Source: Streptomyces ficellus (GTDB lineage Bacteria > Actinomycetota > Actinomycetes > Streptomycetales > Streptomycetaceae). From it: a DNA stretch of 64,000 bases. Below, in pieces: positions 35,366-44,827 of this stretch (its first letter is position 1; each line of letters opens with the position of its first letter). Under the pieces are notes generated by a model. It was not told where the DNA came from and searched no databases. It saw nothing but the letters and a program-made list of their open reading frames with translations. The DNA is taken from positions 1 to 64,000 of the forward strand of contig NZ_JAUEPL010000041.1 of the NCBI RefSeq assembly GCF_030406405.1, written 5' to 3'. The translations under genes and the position numbers were made by a program.

Positions 35366-35800
35366 GTGGCTCGTCACATCTACAGCTGTCCCCTGCGCTG
35401 GTCGGACATGGACGCCTTCGGGCACGTCAACAACGTCGTCTTCCTCCGCTATCTGGAGGAGGCGCGGATCGACTTCATGTTCCGGCTGGCGCCGGGGAAC
35501 GGCTCACCGTCGTTCTCCGGCGGGTCGGTCGTGGCCCGGCACGAGATCGACTACGTACGGCCGCTGGTCCACCGGCACGAGCCGGTGACCATCGAGTCGT
35601 GGGTCACCAAGATCGGCGCGGCGTCGCTGACGATCGCGTACGAGATCAAGGACCCCGATCAGGTCTACGTGCGCGCCTCGACGGTCGTCGTGCCCTTCGA
35701 CCTGGAGGCGCAGCGGCCGCGCCGCATCACCGCGGAGGAGCGGTCGTTCCTGGAGGAGTACGTGGACGACGGCATGCACGGTGAGCCGACGGCCGCATGA
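35366..35800 (+). CDS. Acyl-CoA thioesterase of the hot-dog (4HBT/YbgC) type
   Basis: 144 residues from a GTG 10 bases after ettA. The hot-dog signature is clear: RWSDMDAFGHVNNVVFLRYLEEARID with catalytic Asp in the DMDAFGHVNN loop, then ARHEIDYVRPLVHRHEPVTIES and VYVRASTVVVPFD. It hydrolyses acyl-CoA thioesters; substrate range is unknown. It overlaps the next start by four bases, so ettA, this gene and the next form one unit. Confidence 0.88.
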   Translation: MARHIYSCPLRWSDMDAFGHVNNVVFLRYLEEARIDFMFRLAPGNGSPSFSGGSVVARHEIDYVRPLVHRHEPVTIESWVTKIGAASLTIAYEIKDPDQVYVRASTVVVPFDLEAQRPRRITAEERSFLEEYVDDGMHGEPTAA

Positions 35801-36471
35801 CGCCGCCGCTGCACTTCGCCGACGCCAGGGAGGCGGCCGACCTCGCCGCCTTCCTGGCCCGGCTCATCCACTACGACCGGGCCGCCGCCGTCCGCCTCCA
35901 GGCGGGTGGCGGGGCCCTGGCCGTTTTCGGGCGGCCACCGTCCTTCGAGGTGCTGGCCATCCGCACGGCCGCGCTGCTGGACGACGCGCCGCTGGACGTC
36001 ACCGTCTCGGCCGGTCAACTCCTGGACGGTATCGAGGAGTCGGCGGGCAAGGCGATCGTGCCCGCCCCCGTCACCGGGCCGCCCTGGGCCGGCGTCCTGC
36101 CCCCGCGCGGCGGCTGGCACGAGGTCCCCGGGCTCCCCGACGCGGCGGGGCTGCGCGGGGCGGTGGCCGCGGCGGTGGCCGAATTCCGGGAGCGGGACGC
36201 GCGGTTGCCGGCCGAGCACCGCACGCGCGCGGAGCGCGACCGGATCGGCCGCGAGATCTGGTCCCGGACGGTCGGCTCCACCGGCCTGCCGCTGCGTGCC
36301 GTCCACGCCGCGCAGTCCCTGGGCTTCCTGCCCTCCCACGACGTGCCGGTGGCGCTGCTCGGCGCAGGCTCGTGGCTGCGGCTGCGCACGCCGTACGGGT
36401 CGATCGCCGTCCGGGTGCGGGGTCTCGGCGGCCTGACCGTCACCCCGGTCCGGCACGCGGACCCGGGCTAA
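35797..36471 (+). CDS. Conserved actinobacterial hypothetical protein
   Basis: 224 residues with no motif I can name. Soluble, Ala-rich alpha/beta sequence with DAREAADLAAFLARLIHYDRAAAVRLQ at the start, VFGRPPSFEVLAIRTAALL, and a C-terminal helix-turn-like stretch ending LRTPYGSIAVRVRGL. The coupling to the thioesterase (ATGA) and its place after ettA look like a conserved core arrangement. Function unknown. Confidence 0.7.
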   Translation: MTPPLHFADAREAADLAAFLARLIHYDRAAAVRLQAGGGALAVFGRPPSFEVLAIRTAALLDDAPLDVTVSAGQLLDGIEESAGKAIVPAPVTGPPWAGVLPPRGGWHEVPGLPDAAGLRGAVAAAVAEFRERDARLPAEHRTRAERDRIGREIWSRTVGSTGLPLRAVHAAQSLGFLPSHDVPVALLGAGSWLRLRTPYGSIAVRVRGLGGLTVTPVRHADPG

Positions 36472-36473
36472 GG

Positions 36474-36878
36474 TCAGTCCGGGGTGTTGACCATCGACGC
36501 GGCGGCGTACGTCAGGTAGTTCCAGAGCGTCCGCTCGTGCTCCTCGGACAGGCCCAGCTCGTCGACCGCTGCCCGCATGTGCTTCAGCCAGGCGTCGTGC
36601 GCCGCCCTGTCGACGGTGAAGGGCGCGTGGCGCATGCGGAGCCGGGGGTGGCCCCGGTTGTCGCTGTAGGTGCGCGGGCCGCCCCAGTACTGCATCAGGA
36701 ACAGCACCAGCCGCTCCTCGGCCGGGCCCAGGTCCTCCTCGGGATACATGGGCCGCAGGAGCGGGTCCTCGGCTACCCCCTCGTAGAAACGGTGGACGAG
36801 GCGCCGGAAGGTAGCCTCGCCGCCGACCTGCTCGTAGAAGGTCTGCTCCTGAAGCGTGCCACGCGGGATCTCATTCAC
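36474..36878 (-). CDS. glbO: Group II truncated haemoglobin
   Basis: 134 residues with the two-over-two globin pattern: EQTFYEQVGGEATFRRLVHRFYEGVAEDPLLRPMYP, then FLMQYWGGPRTYSDNRGHPRLRMRHAPF, where the proximal His is in RMRHAPF, and a C-terminal YLTYAAASMV. Group II globins bind oxygen or NO and are tied to oxidative or nitrosative stress in actinobacteria. It converges on the preceding gene with two bases between stops. A divergent methyltransferase gene starts 130 bases away. Confidence 0.92.
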   Translation of the reverse strand: MNEIPRGTLQEQTFYEQVGGEATFRRLVHRFYEGVAEDPLLRPMYPEEDLGPAEERLVLFLMQYWGGPRTYSDNRGHPRLRMRHAPFTVDRAAHDAWLKHMRAAVDELGLSEEHERTLWNYLTYAAASMVNTPD

Positions 36879-37011
36879 GACTCCATCGTCTCAGACGCAC
36901 CGGCCGAGGACCCGGGGCCTAGGCCACGCCCTGGGTCACGCTCCAGGACTCGGCCTTGGCAGCCCGCCGTGCTACTCGCCACCCGGCCCCGTTGGGCAGC
37001 ACAGTGGAGGC

Positions 37012-37992
37012 ATGCGCACACACCACGAGGATCCGTTCGCCGGACCCGCCGCCGAGGCGCGGCGCGCGCTGGTGCGGCAGATCGCCGCGGCCGGGGATCT
37101 GGCGGACCCGGCCTGGCGGGCGGCGTTCGAGGAAGTGCCGCGGCACCTGTTCGTGCCGTACTACTACATCGGCGTCATCGGCGGATACGAGCGGCTGTGG
37201 TGCGAGGACCCCGATCCGGACCGGCGGCGGCGCTGGCTGGAGGGCGCGTACCTGGACCGGCCGCTCGCCACGCGCGTACGGGACGGGGAACTCGTCTCGT
37301 CGGCGAGCCAGCCGTCCCTGATGGCCGCGATGCTGCACGCGCTGGAGCTCAGGGACGGGGACACCGTGCTGGAGATCGGTGCCGGCACCGGGTACAACGC
37401 GGCGCTCCTGGCACACCGGCTGGGCGACGAGCGGGTGACGACCGTCGACCTCGACGAGGACATCACGGAGGCGGCCAGGGCCCATCTGGCGGCGGCCGGT
37501 TACCACCCCGTCGTGATCACCGGCGACGGGGCGCGCGGCTGCCCGCAGCGGGCGCCGTTCGACGCGATCATCGCGACGTGCGCCGTGCCGTCCGTACCGC
37601 CCGCGTGGCTGTCGCAGTGCCGGCCGGGCGCACGCGTCCTGGCCCCGCTGTCCACCGGACTGATCCGGCTACGGGTACGGGACGCCGACCACGCCGAGGG
37701 ACGGTTCCTGCACACCTCCGCCTACTTCGTGCCGCTGCGTGGCGGCAGCGCGTCCCCGCCCGCGGTGCACACGGGCGGACTGCCCCGCCGCGCGGCCGAG
37801 AACGACCTGTTCCGCTTCCTGCTGACGCTCACCGCGGGCCGCCTGGACCCGCAGGAGGCGTACTCGCTCTGGCAACGGGAAGGGCAGCCGGACCGGGAGA
37901 GGTTCGGCGTGACGGTCAGCGGCGGACACCAGTGGGCCTGGCTGGACGACCCCGAGGGGCCCTACAGCTGGCCCCTCGGTACGCCGGGCTAG
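37012..37992 (+). CDS. SAM-dependent methyltransferase, protein-L-isoaspartate O-methyltransferase type
   Basis: 326 residues. SAM-binding motif I is DTVLEIGAGTGYNAALLA (about 120-137), with the PCMT-type post-I VTTVDLDEDITEAARAHL. Upstream sequence SSASQPSLMAAMLHALEL matches the PCMT substrate loop. A C-terminal extension of about 100 residues (RFLLTLTAGRLDPQEAYSLW) is common in actinobacterial homologues. The start at ATG 37012 follows AGTGGAGG. The stop overlaps the end of the converging FHA gene by four bases. Confidence 0.82.
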   Translation: MRTHHEDPFAGPAAEARRALVRQIAAAGDLADPAWRAAFEEVPRHLFVPYYYIGVIGGYERLWCEDPDPDRRRRWLEGAYLDRPLATRVRDGELVSSASQPSLMAAMLHALELRDGDTVLEIGAGTGYNAALLAHRLGDERVTTVDLDEDITEAARAHLAAAGYHPVVITGDGARGCPQRAPFDAIIATCAVPSVPPAWLSQCRPGARVLAPLSTGLIRLRVRDADHAEGRFLHTSAYFVPLRGGSASPPAVHTGGLPRRAAENDLFRFLLTLTAGRLDPQEAYSLWQREGQPDRERFGVTVSGGHQWAWLDDPEGPYSWPLGTPG

Positions 37993-39260
37993 CCGCGGCG
38001 GATCGTGATCGTCGTCCAGGCGCCCACGTGGACCCGGTCGCCGTCCTTGAGCGGCACGGGGACGTAGGGCTGGATCGGGTCCTCGGCGCCGTTGAGCGTG
38101 GTGCCGTTGGTGGAGTTCTGGTCGACGACGGCCCACGAGCCGTCCGGCTGCTGGACCAGGACGGCGTGCTGGTGCGAGACGCCCGGGTCCTCCGGCGGTA
38201 CGGACAGGTCGATGTCGGGCGACTCCCCCGTGGAGTGCCGCCGGCGCCCGATGCTGACCTGGCTGCCGGACAGCGACAGGCGCTGCTCGGGGGAGTACGC
38301 GGGCAGGTTCAGGCCCGCGGCCTCGGGACCGCTGCGCTGCATCATCGCCATGAAGTACTCACGGTCGGGCGCGATGACGGCCGTCCAGCCCGCGGGCGGC
38401 TGGTACTGCGGCGGCTGGGAGGCGTGCGGTGGCTGCGGCTGCGGCGGCTGGGGCTGCGGCTGGTGGCCCTGGCCATGCGCCTGGTGGGGCTGGGGCTGGG
38501 GCTGGTGGGGCTGCGGCTGGTGAGGTGCCTGCGGTCCCGGTCCCTCGGGCGGCGCGGGGGGCGCCGGCCGCTGAGGGCCGGGAGTCTGCGGAGCCTGCGG
38601 GGCCTGCGGCGGCGAGGGCGGCGGCAGCACCCAGTCGTCACCGTCGTCGGCCGGCCGGGACCGCGGCGGGGGTGGCGGACCCGGCTGCTGGAACGCCTGC
38701 GGAACCGGCGGCGGAGGCGGCGGTCCCTGTGGCGGTCCCTGTGGCGGTCCCTGGGACGCGGGCCGCTCGGGGGCGAACGGCTCGGGGGCGAACGGCTCGG
38801 CCGGGCGGTTCACCTGCGACGGCCGGGAGCCCTGGTACTCGTACGGGTCCGGAGGGGCCGGCTGGGACCGGAAGCCGGGCGGCAGGTTCAGCCCGGGCGG
38901 CGGACCGGCGGGACCACCGGGGCCGCCGGGACCGCCACCGGGACGGGCCGGGGGCGGCGCGACCGGGGTGTACGAGGTCGCCGTGTTGGTGAGGAAGTTC
39001 CACCGGCACTCCTCGCAGAACGGCGCCATCGCCTCGCGCGGGGTGCGGCACTGCGGGCACAGCTCCGCCTGGGCGGTGGCGTTCGGATCGCCACCGGGGC
39101 CCGGGCCCGGGTAGCCGTACGCGGACGGCGGCGGGGGCGGCGGTGGGGGAGGGGGCGGCGGAACGGCACCCGCAGGCGCGCCCGCCCCGGCCATGCGATG
39201 GCCGCAGACCTCGCACCAGTCGTCGGAACCCGACTGGTGTCCGTTCGGGCAGGTCGGCAT
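37989..39260 (-). CDS. Zinc-ribbon and FHA-domain phosphothreonine-binding protein
   Basis: 423 residues. Two Cys4 zinc ribbons (CPNGHQ...WCEVCG and CPQCRTPREAMAPFCEEC) lead into a long Pro/Gln/Gly-rich linker (about 110-300). A C-terminal FHA domain follows, with VSIGRRRHS, GVSHQHAVL and NSTNGTTLNG. FHA domains bind phosphothreonine. As last gene of the GlnX-GlnH-PknG operon it is the likely effector, the place OdhI/GarA holds in corynebacteria and mycobacteria, although it is far larger and shows no ETT phosphorylation motif. ATG 39260 follows GAGGGGGAAG; an ATG 24 bases upstream is less likely. Confidence 0.85.
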   Translation of the reverse strand: MPTCPNGHQSGSDDWCEVCGHRMAGAGAPAGAVPPPPPPPPPPPPSAYGYPGPGPGGDPNATAQAELCPQCRTPREAMAPFCEECRWNFLTNTATSYTPVAPPPARPGGGPGGPGGPAGPPPGLNLPPGFRSQPAPPDPYEYQGSRPSQVNRPAEPFAPEPFAPERPASQGPPQGPPQGPPPPPPVPQAFQQPGPPPPPRSRPADDGDDWVLPPPSPPQAPQAPQTPGPQRPAPPAPPEGPGPQAPHQPQPHQPQPQPHQAHGQGHQPQPQPPQPQPPHASQPPQYQPPAGWTAVIAPDREYFMAMMQRSGPEAAGLNLPAYSPEQRLSLSGSQVSIGRRRHSTGESPDIDLSVPPEDPGVSHQHAVLVQQPDGSWAVVDQNSTNGTTLNGAEDPIQPYVPVPLKDGDRVHVGAWTTITIRRG

Positions 39261-39319
39261 GTCGGCGCTTCCCCCTCTCCTCATCCGGCCCGCGGGCCGA
39301 GCAAGTCGTGTCTCGTGAC

Positions 39320-40678
39320 CTATTTCTTCACGCGAACGGTCTTGGTGGAGCGCGTCTCAAGCGTCATCTCATCCGCCTCCGCGACCTTCGCCTTCAGTCG
39401 CACAGTACCGGTCGCCGCGTCGACGACATCCACCACCTTCGAAAGCAGTTTCGCCGTATCCGCGTTCCCGGAGGCGGCCGCGAGCTGGACCGCGCGGCCC
39501 AGTTTCGCGGTCGCGCCATCGAAGTCGCCCGACTTGCGGGCATCGAGCCCCTGTTGGATGACGTGTGCCAGTTCGGCCTGTCCCGTGTAGTGCGCGACCT
39601 GCGGGTTGATGGACGTGGAGGCCGCCATGTCCTCGGTCCACACCGCCCGTACCAGACCCTGCGCCGGCGGCCCGGCCGTGCCGCCCGCCGGGTCCGGCAG
39701 GATCAGCGAGACCCGCGCCGCCAGCATCTCCTGCCCGATGCCGGCCTGCGGCACCCGTACGCACACGTGGTAGTCGCGGGACTCGTCGCCCCAGGAGCCG
39801 GTCGGGTAGTCCCCGGCGCGCGGCCCCGCCTCCGTACGCCGGTCCGTCAGCTCCTCCACCGCCGGCGCCACCTGCTTGACGAAGACGATCTCCGCCCCGA
39901 CCGGCGTCCACAGCCGCAGCGCGACGTCTGCGACCTCCTTGCCCATCGCGTTCTCCATCATCCGCGTGAAGTCCGCGGCCAGGCCGGCCGGATCGGCGAC
40001 GATGTCGGCCGTACCGAGCAGTGCCGAGGCGACAGCGGTGACCTCCTTGACCTCCCAGTCGGTGCCCACCCCGCGGGCGTCGCAGGTGAAACGGCCCGCG
40101 CAGGCGTCGAGCGCGGCCCGCAGGTCCTCCGGCGCCTCGTGCTCGTTGCGGCCGTCGGTGAGCAGGATGCCGTGCCGGATCGGTACACCGGCGGAGTTCA
40201 GCAGCCGGTCGGTGAGCCTCAGCCACGTACCGATCGCGGTGCCGCCGCCCGCGCTCAGCCGGCGCAGCGCGTCCTTGGCCTGCGCGCGGGTCCGCGCGTC
40301 GGCGATGGCCAGCCGGCCGCCTCCCGGATACACCTCGGCCGCGACGTGCGTGCCGGCCACCACCGCGAAGGCGACGCCGTCGCGCAGGGTGTCGATCGCG
40401 GCGGCCGTGGCGTCACGCGCGTTGCGCATCTTCGTCGGCGGATAGTCCATCGAGCCGGAGCAGTCCACCATGATCACAACGGCGGCGGTGGGTGCCCGGC
40501 CCGGTATGGACGAAGGGGAGAGGGACGCTCCGGCGAGCGGCACTCCTCCGGTGGTGCCCCCGCCCGTCGACGTGACCGTGACGATGGCGTTGACCTCGCG
40601 CCCGCCCTCCGGCAGGTACTCGTTCTGGTACACCTCCACCGAGAACCGCGGCACGTTCGACTTGGAGAAGTTCGCCAT
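39320..40678 (-). CDS. VWA-domain protein
   Basis: 452 residues without signal peptide. A von Willebrand A domain with the metal-ion site VIMVDCSGSMDYPP (about 70) and ILLTDGRNEHE, followed by beta-rich sequence and a C-terminal helical repeat-like part (AELAHVIQQGLDARKSGDFDGATAKLGRA). Likely a cytosolic protein-interaction module in the signalling operon. The ATG has a CGGAG ribosome site. It lies 30 bases after the phosphatase. Confidence 0.87.
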   Translation of the reverse strand: MANFSKSNVPRFSVEVYQNEYLPEGGREVNAIVTVTSTGGGTTGGVPLAGASLSPSSIPGRAPTAAVVIMVDCSGSMDYPPTKMRNARDATAAAIDTLRDGVAFAVVAGTHVAAEVYPGGGRLAIADARTRAQAKDALRRLSAGGGTAIGTWLRLTDRLLNSAGVPIRHGILLTDGRNEHEAPEDLRAALDACAGRFTCDARGVGTDWEVKEVTAVASALLGTADIVADPAGLAADFTRMMENAMGKEVADVALRLWTPVGAEIVFVKQVAPAVEELTDRRTEAGPRAGDYPTGSWGDESRDYHVCVRVPQAGIGQEMLAARVSLILPDPAGGTAGPPAQGLVRAVWTEDMAASTSINPQVAHYTGQAELAHVIQQGLDARKSGDFDGATAKLGRAVQLAAASGNADTAKLLSKVVDVVDAATGTVRLKAKVAEADEMTLETRSTKTVRVKK

Positions 40679-40708
40679 CTCACACTCCGTACGTCGCGGG
40701 CGAAACGG

Positions 40709-42115
40709 TCAGGCCGATACTGCCCCTTCGGGCGCCATGGCGAACGGGAGCACGGCCACTGTTACGTTGTCGTGGCCGCCACCGTCGAGGGCGTGTCCGA
40801 CCAGGACCTGGGCACTGTGCAGGGGCCGGTCGGCGGCGTCGGGCGGCACGACCCGCGCCATGTCCCGTGCGCCCTCCGCGTAGTTCCACAGCCCGTCCGT
40901 GCACACCACGACGACACCGGGCCGGTCCGGCTTGAACGCGGCGGTGTGCGGGTCCAGTTCGTACGCGTCGGCTCCCAGCCAGCCCGTGATCGCGTGCGCG
41001 CGCTCGTCCGCGTACGCCTCGGCCTCGTTCATCAGGCCCGCCGCCACCATCTGCGCGGCCCACGAGTCGTCCTCGGTGAGCCGGGCCGGCGGGGCGCCGC
41101 GGTCGTCGGGCACCCAGTAGGCGCGGCTGTCGCCGACCCAGCCGACGACCAGCAGGCCACCGGCGACGACCGCGCCGACCAGCGTGCAGGCCGGGGCGTT
41201 GCGGTGAGGCTGGTGGTGCGGGTCGTGGTCCGTCGCGCCCTGGCCGTCGTCGTCCGCGAGGGCGTTGACCGCCGCGGCGGCCGCGACGATCGCCTCGTGC
41301 ATCGCCGCCTGCGGGTGCGTACCGCGCGGCAGCGCGCGCAGCAGCGACTCGTTGGCGGCGGCCGCGGCGGCCGCCGACGCCTCGTCGGGGCGGGTCGCCG
41401 ACGACACCCCGTCGCACACGATCGCGACGACGGCCGGCGAACCGTCCGGGAGGGCGGTCGAGGACACCGCGAACGCGTCCTCGTTACGGTGGTGGCGCAG
41501 CCCGCGGTCGCTGACGGCCGCGACGGAACCGAGCTCCTCCTCCATGTGGTCGCGCTCGCGCGGCTGGGCGTGCCCGCAGTTCTCGCAGTACCCGTCCGGG
41601 TCCACCCGCCCGGCCCGGCACGCCACGCACAGCCGGGTACCGGCGGGCGGAGCCGGCGTGAGACCCCCGGCACGGGGATCCGGCGCGCTTCCGCCCAGGG
41701 GCGCCTGCCCGGCCGGCTCCGGGGACGCGGGTACGGGCCCGGGACCGGACGCGGGCCCGGGACCGGACGCGGGTACGGGACCGGACGCGGGTACGGGACC
41801 GGACGCGGGTACGGGATCAGGCTCGGGTACGGGCTCGGGCGCCGGGGCCGGCGCGGGGAGTTCGAAGTCGCCGCTGTCCGTGGCCGGGGTGTCGAACCGA
41901 ATGGCCGGGGGCTCACCCATGGGCGGTCGCCCGCCGCCCGCCGCGGGCCATGCCGTACCGCCCGCCGGGGAGCCCACGGCGATGGTGGGCCGGTCCTGCG
42001 GCGGAGGCGGTACGGCCGACAGGTCGTACCCGCACACACCACAGAACAGGTCACCCGACTCCAGCGGCTCCTCGCAGCCGGGACAGGCGGACAGCTGGTG
42101 CATCTGCGACATCAA
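40709..42115 (-). CDS. PP2C-type Ser/Thr protein phosphatase with zinc ribbon
   Basis: 468 residues. An N-terminal Cys4 ribbon (CPGCEEPLESGDLFCGVCG) and a second ribbon (CVACRAGRVDPDGYCENCG, about 183-201) flank a Pro-Ala-Ser-Gly linker. The PP2C domain carries all metal motifs: GLRHHRNEDAF, IVCDGVSS, VGDSRAYW, CTDGLWNY and DNVTVAVLPF. It should reverse PknG-type phosphorylation within the same operon. An ATG three bases later is an alternative. It directly abuts the kinase stop codon. Confidence 0.9.
   Translation of the reverse strand: MMSQMHQLSACPGCEEPLESGDLFCGVCGYDLSAVPPPPQDRPTIAVGSPAGGTAWPAAGGGRPPMGEPPAIRFDTPATDSGDFELPAPAPAPEPVPEPDPVPASGPVPASGPVPASGPGPASGPGPVPASPEPAGQAPLGGSAPDPRAGGLTPAPPAGTRLCVACRAGRVDPDGYCENCGHAQPRERDHMEEELGSVAAVSDRGLRHHRNEDAFAVSSTALPDGSPAVVAIVCDGVSSATRPDEASAAAAAAANESLLRALPRGTHPQAAMHEAIVAAAAAVNALADDDGQGATDHDPHHQPHRNAPACTLVGAVVAGGLLVVGWVGDSRAYWVPDDRGAPPARLTEDDSWAAQMVAAGLMNEAEAYADERAHAITGWLGADAYELDPHTAAFKPDRPGVVVVCTDGLWNYAEGARDMARVVPPDAADRPLHSAQVLVGHALDGGGHDNVTVAVLPFAMAPEGAVSA
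41741..41812. repeat. Four 18-bp tandem repeats in the PP2C linker
   Basis: Units gggaccggacgcgggtac (the first ends ccc). They encode Pro-Val-Pro-Ala-Ser-Gly repeats in the flexible linker before the second zinc ribbon. Confidence 0.85.
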
Positions 42116-44827
42116 TCACACCCATGTCCGGGGGCGGAAGCGGTTCGCCCGCTCCACCATGTCGATCCTCTCCTCGCCGCGCTGAGCGAGCCGGGCGAGC
42201 ATCCGGTAGGAGCGTTCCAGTCCGAGGCGCAGGCCGCGCTCGTCCGGTTCGCTGTCCAGCAGCGGGGTCCGTGTGGTCCCCGCCCCGGGACTACCGGAGA
42301 GTACCCAGTCGAGCGCCTTGCCCAGCACCTCGGTGGTCAGCCGCTCGCGGCGTACCGCGTCCAGCCCCGACTGCCGCAGCGCGGCCACCTGACCGGCCGC
42401 CGCCGTGAGGTCGGCGAGCAGCGGGTCCCGCGGGGAGCGGCGGCGCAGCCGGGCCCGTACGGCCGCGACCCGCGCGGCCGTGTAGTGGGCGGACGCCTCG
42501 GGTACCGACTCCAGCGTGCGGACCGCGCCGGTCCGGTCGCCGGCGGCGAGCTGGACCCGCGCGAGGCCGAACGCGGCGCTCACATAGCCCGGGTCGGTCG
42601 TCCACACCAGGCGGTAGTACTCGGCGGCGTTGTCCAGCTGGCCCAGCACCTCGGCGCACACCCCCAGCGCCAGCTTGGGTGCCGGCTCGCCGGGGAACGC
42701 GTCGTAGACCGCGTCGAACGACAGCGCGGCGTTCTCGTTGTCGCCGCTCGCCAGGGCGGTGATCCCCCGGTACCAGACCACCCGCCAGTCGTCAGGGTGC
42801 TGGGCCTCCAGGGTGTCCAGCGCGCGGGCCGCCGAGGCGAGTTCGCCCATGTCGAGGCGGGCGCGCAGCTCGCGCAGCCGCAGCTCGACGGAGCTCGCGG
42901 GCGCGGAGCGCAGGGCGGCGATCAGCTCGGCGGGCGCGGAGGCCAGGAGCCCGGCCAGGAACCCGGCGTTCGGGTCGCCGGGATCCACGTGCGGCACGGG
43001 CAGCGCCAGCGCGGTGGCCCGGGCGTCGAGCACCGCGAGCAGCGGCGGCGTGAGGGCGCCGGGGACCACGGCCTCGCTACGCGGACCGGGGACGGCGCCC
43101 TGCGCGGGTGCGTAAGCCCCGGGGTCAGCCCCACCGGCCGCGTACGCCCCGGGCGCGGCCACGCCGGCCCCGTACGCCCCGGGGTCGGCCCCACCGGCCG
43201 CGTAAGCCCCTGGAACGGCCACGCCGGCTGCGTACGCCCCGGGCGCGGGCCCACCGCCCCGGGCCGTCCCACCGGCCCGCGTCGACCCGCCACCCTGCCC
43301 GCCGGTTCCCGTCCGGGCGCGCCGTCGGCCGAACAGCCCCGCGCCCTTCGGGATGGCGCGGGGGCCCAGCGTTGACACATCGCCGTCCGGCTCGGCGAAC
43401 AACTCCGTGTCCGTCACGCGCGATTCGGGGCCGAACAGCGTCGACAGGGCTGGGCGTGGCCGTCCCGTCCGGAGCGCCACCACCTCGCGCAGCACGCCCG
43501 TCAGTTGCTCGGCCATCTCCTGCGCGGAGGCGAACCGCCGCGCAGGATCCGGGTCCGTCGCCCGCACCAGCAGCCGGTAGAACGACTCGTAGGTCCGGAA
43601 CACCTCGATGTTGTCCGGGTCCGGCAGCGAGTCCACGAACACGTTGGTGTAGCCCTGGAAGTCGAACGTCAGCACCGCCAGCGTCCGGGCCACCGTGTAC
43701 AGGTCGGAGGCGACCGACGGGCCGGCCTCCGCGACCTCCGGCGCCTGGTAGCCGACCGTGCCGTAGATGGCCGACTCGTCGTCGTCCATCCGGCGCACCG
43801 CGCCCATGTCGATCAGCTTCAGCTGGTCCTCGGTCTGGATCGCGTTGTCGACCTTGAAGTCGCAGTACAGCAGGTTCCGGCTGTGCAGGTGCCCGAGCGC
43901 CTCCAGCGCCTCGATGCCGTACGCGCACGCCTGCTCGACCGGCAGCGGATCGCGCCGGCCGTCCGGGCCCCGCCGCTCGTTGGCCAGCTCCTTGAGGGAC
44001 TTGCCGCCGACGTACTCCATCACGATGTACCCGTCCAGCGAACCGGTGCGCTGGTCGAGGTGTTCGACGAAGTTGTAGATGCGGACGATGTTGGCGTGCT
44101 CGATCTCCGCGAGGAACCGCCGCTCGGAGATCGCCGCGGCCATCGCGTCCTGGTCCCCGGTGTCCAGCAGGCCCTTGAGGACCACCCACCGGTCGGAGAC
44201 CGCCCGGTCCACGGCGAGGTAGACCCAGCCCAGCCCGCCGTGCGCCAGGCACCCGGCCACCTCGTACTGGCCGTGCACGATGTCACCCGCGCGCAGCTTC
44301 GGCACGAAGGAGTACGGGTGACCGCACTTGGTGCAGAAGCCCTCCGTACGCCCCGGCCGGTCTCCGCGCGCCCGCCCCACCGGCGCCCCGCAGTCCGACC
44401 GGGAGCAGAATCGCTTCCGCTCCGGAACCTCCGGCCTCTCCATCACCACCGAGCGCGGATCGGGCCGCGGCACGGCCGGGATCGACACGAGCCCCGCACC
44501 CAGCCTGCCCCGCCCCGACGGGCCGGTGGACGTGCCGGAACTGCGCACCGACACCGACCGGGACGCGCCCGTGCCGCCCGGCAGCGAGCGCGACAGCCGC
44601 CCGGAGACGGAGCGCCGCGACGAACGGGAGGACCGGGACGACGAGCGGGACGAGCGCGAACTGCTCCCCGAGCCGCCCTTGCCGCCGCCCGCGATGCCCG
44701 TCGGCGGCGACGACACCATCCCCGACGGCGAGACGACCGGCGCCAGGCCGCACGTGTCGCAGTACAGCTCCCCGCCGCCCATGTCCTCGTACGAGCCCCC
44801 ACAACCGGGCCGCTGGCACAGCTTCAC
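42116..44827 (-). CDS. pknG: PknG-like serine/threonine protein kinase with TPR domain
   Basis: 903 residues. Order: N-terminal Cys4 ribbon (CQRPGCGG...YCDTCG), Ser/Arg-rich linker, second ribbon (FCSRSDCGAP...FCTKCGHP), and kinase domain with KLRAGDIVHGQYEV, Lys in VVLKGLLD and catalytic loop YCDFKVDNAI (about 323). The metal motif LIDMGAVRR and YGTVGYQAPE follow, then a repeat linker and a C-terminal TPR. The catalytic and activation segments parallel mycobacterial PknG (YNDLKPENIM, LIDLGAVSR, YGTPGFQAPE). It overlaps the upstream gene (ATGA) and sits in the GlnX/GlnH operon, as in mycobacteria and corynebacteria. Confidence 0.9.
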   Translation of the reverse strand: MKLCQRPGCGGSYEDMGGGELYCDTCGLAPVVSPSGMVSSPPTGIAGGGKGGSGSSSRSSRSSSRSSRSSRRSVSGRLSRSLPGGTGASRSVSVRSSGTSTGPSGRGRLGAGLVSIPAVPRPDPRSVVMERPEVPERKRFCSRSDCGAPVGRARGDRPGRTEGFCTKCGHPYSFVPKLRAGDIVHGQYEVAGCLAHGGLGWVYLAVDRAVSDRWVVLKGLLDTGDQDAMAAAISERRFLAEIEHANIVRIYNFVEHLDQRTGSLDGYIVMEYVGGKSLKELANERRGPDGRRDPLPVEQACAYGIEALEALGHLHSRNLLYCDFKVDNAIQTEDQLKLIDMGAVRRMDDDESAIYGTVGYQAPEVAEAGPSVASDLYTVARTLAVLTFDFQGYTNVFVDSLPDPDNIEVFRTYESFYRLLVRATDPDPARRFASAQEMAEQLTGVLREVVALRTGRPRPALSTLFGPESRVTDTELFAEPDGDVSTLGPRAIPKGAGLFGRRRARTGTGGQGGGSTRAGGTARGGGPAPGAYAAGVAVPGAYAAGGADPGAYGAGVAAPGAYAAGGADPGAYAPAQGAVPGPRSEAVVPGALTPPLLAVLDARATALALPVPHVDPGDPNAGFLAGLLASAPAELIAALRSAPASSVELRLRELRARLDMGELASAARALDTLEAQHPDDWRVVWYRGITALASGDNENAALSFDAVYDAFPGEPAPKLALGVCAEVLGQLDNAAEYYRLVWTTDPGYVSAAFGLARVQLAAGDRTGAVRTLESVPEASAHYTAARVAAVRARLRRRSPRDPLLADLTAAAGQVAALRQSGLDAVRRERLTTEVLGKALDWVLSGSPGAGTTRTPLLDSEPDERGLRLGLERSYRMLARLAQRGEERIDMVERANRFRPRTWV
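43110..43245. repeat. 30-bp tandem repeats in the pknG-like linker
   Basis: Four and a half units that encode the decapeptide PGAYAAGGAD and variants (PGAYAAGVAV, PGAYGAGVAA) between the kinase and TPR domains. Confidence 0.8.

Noticed and set aside
36856..37011. N-terminal extension of the isoaspartyl-methyltransferase-like gene
   Set aside because: It runs through the divergent globin promoter and has no family similarity; ATG 37012 follows a GGAGG-like site.
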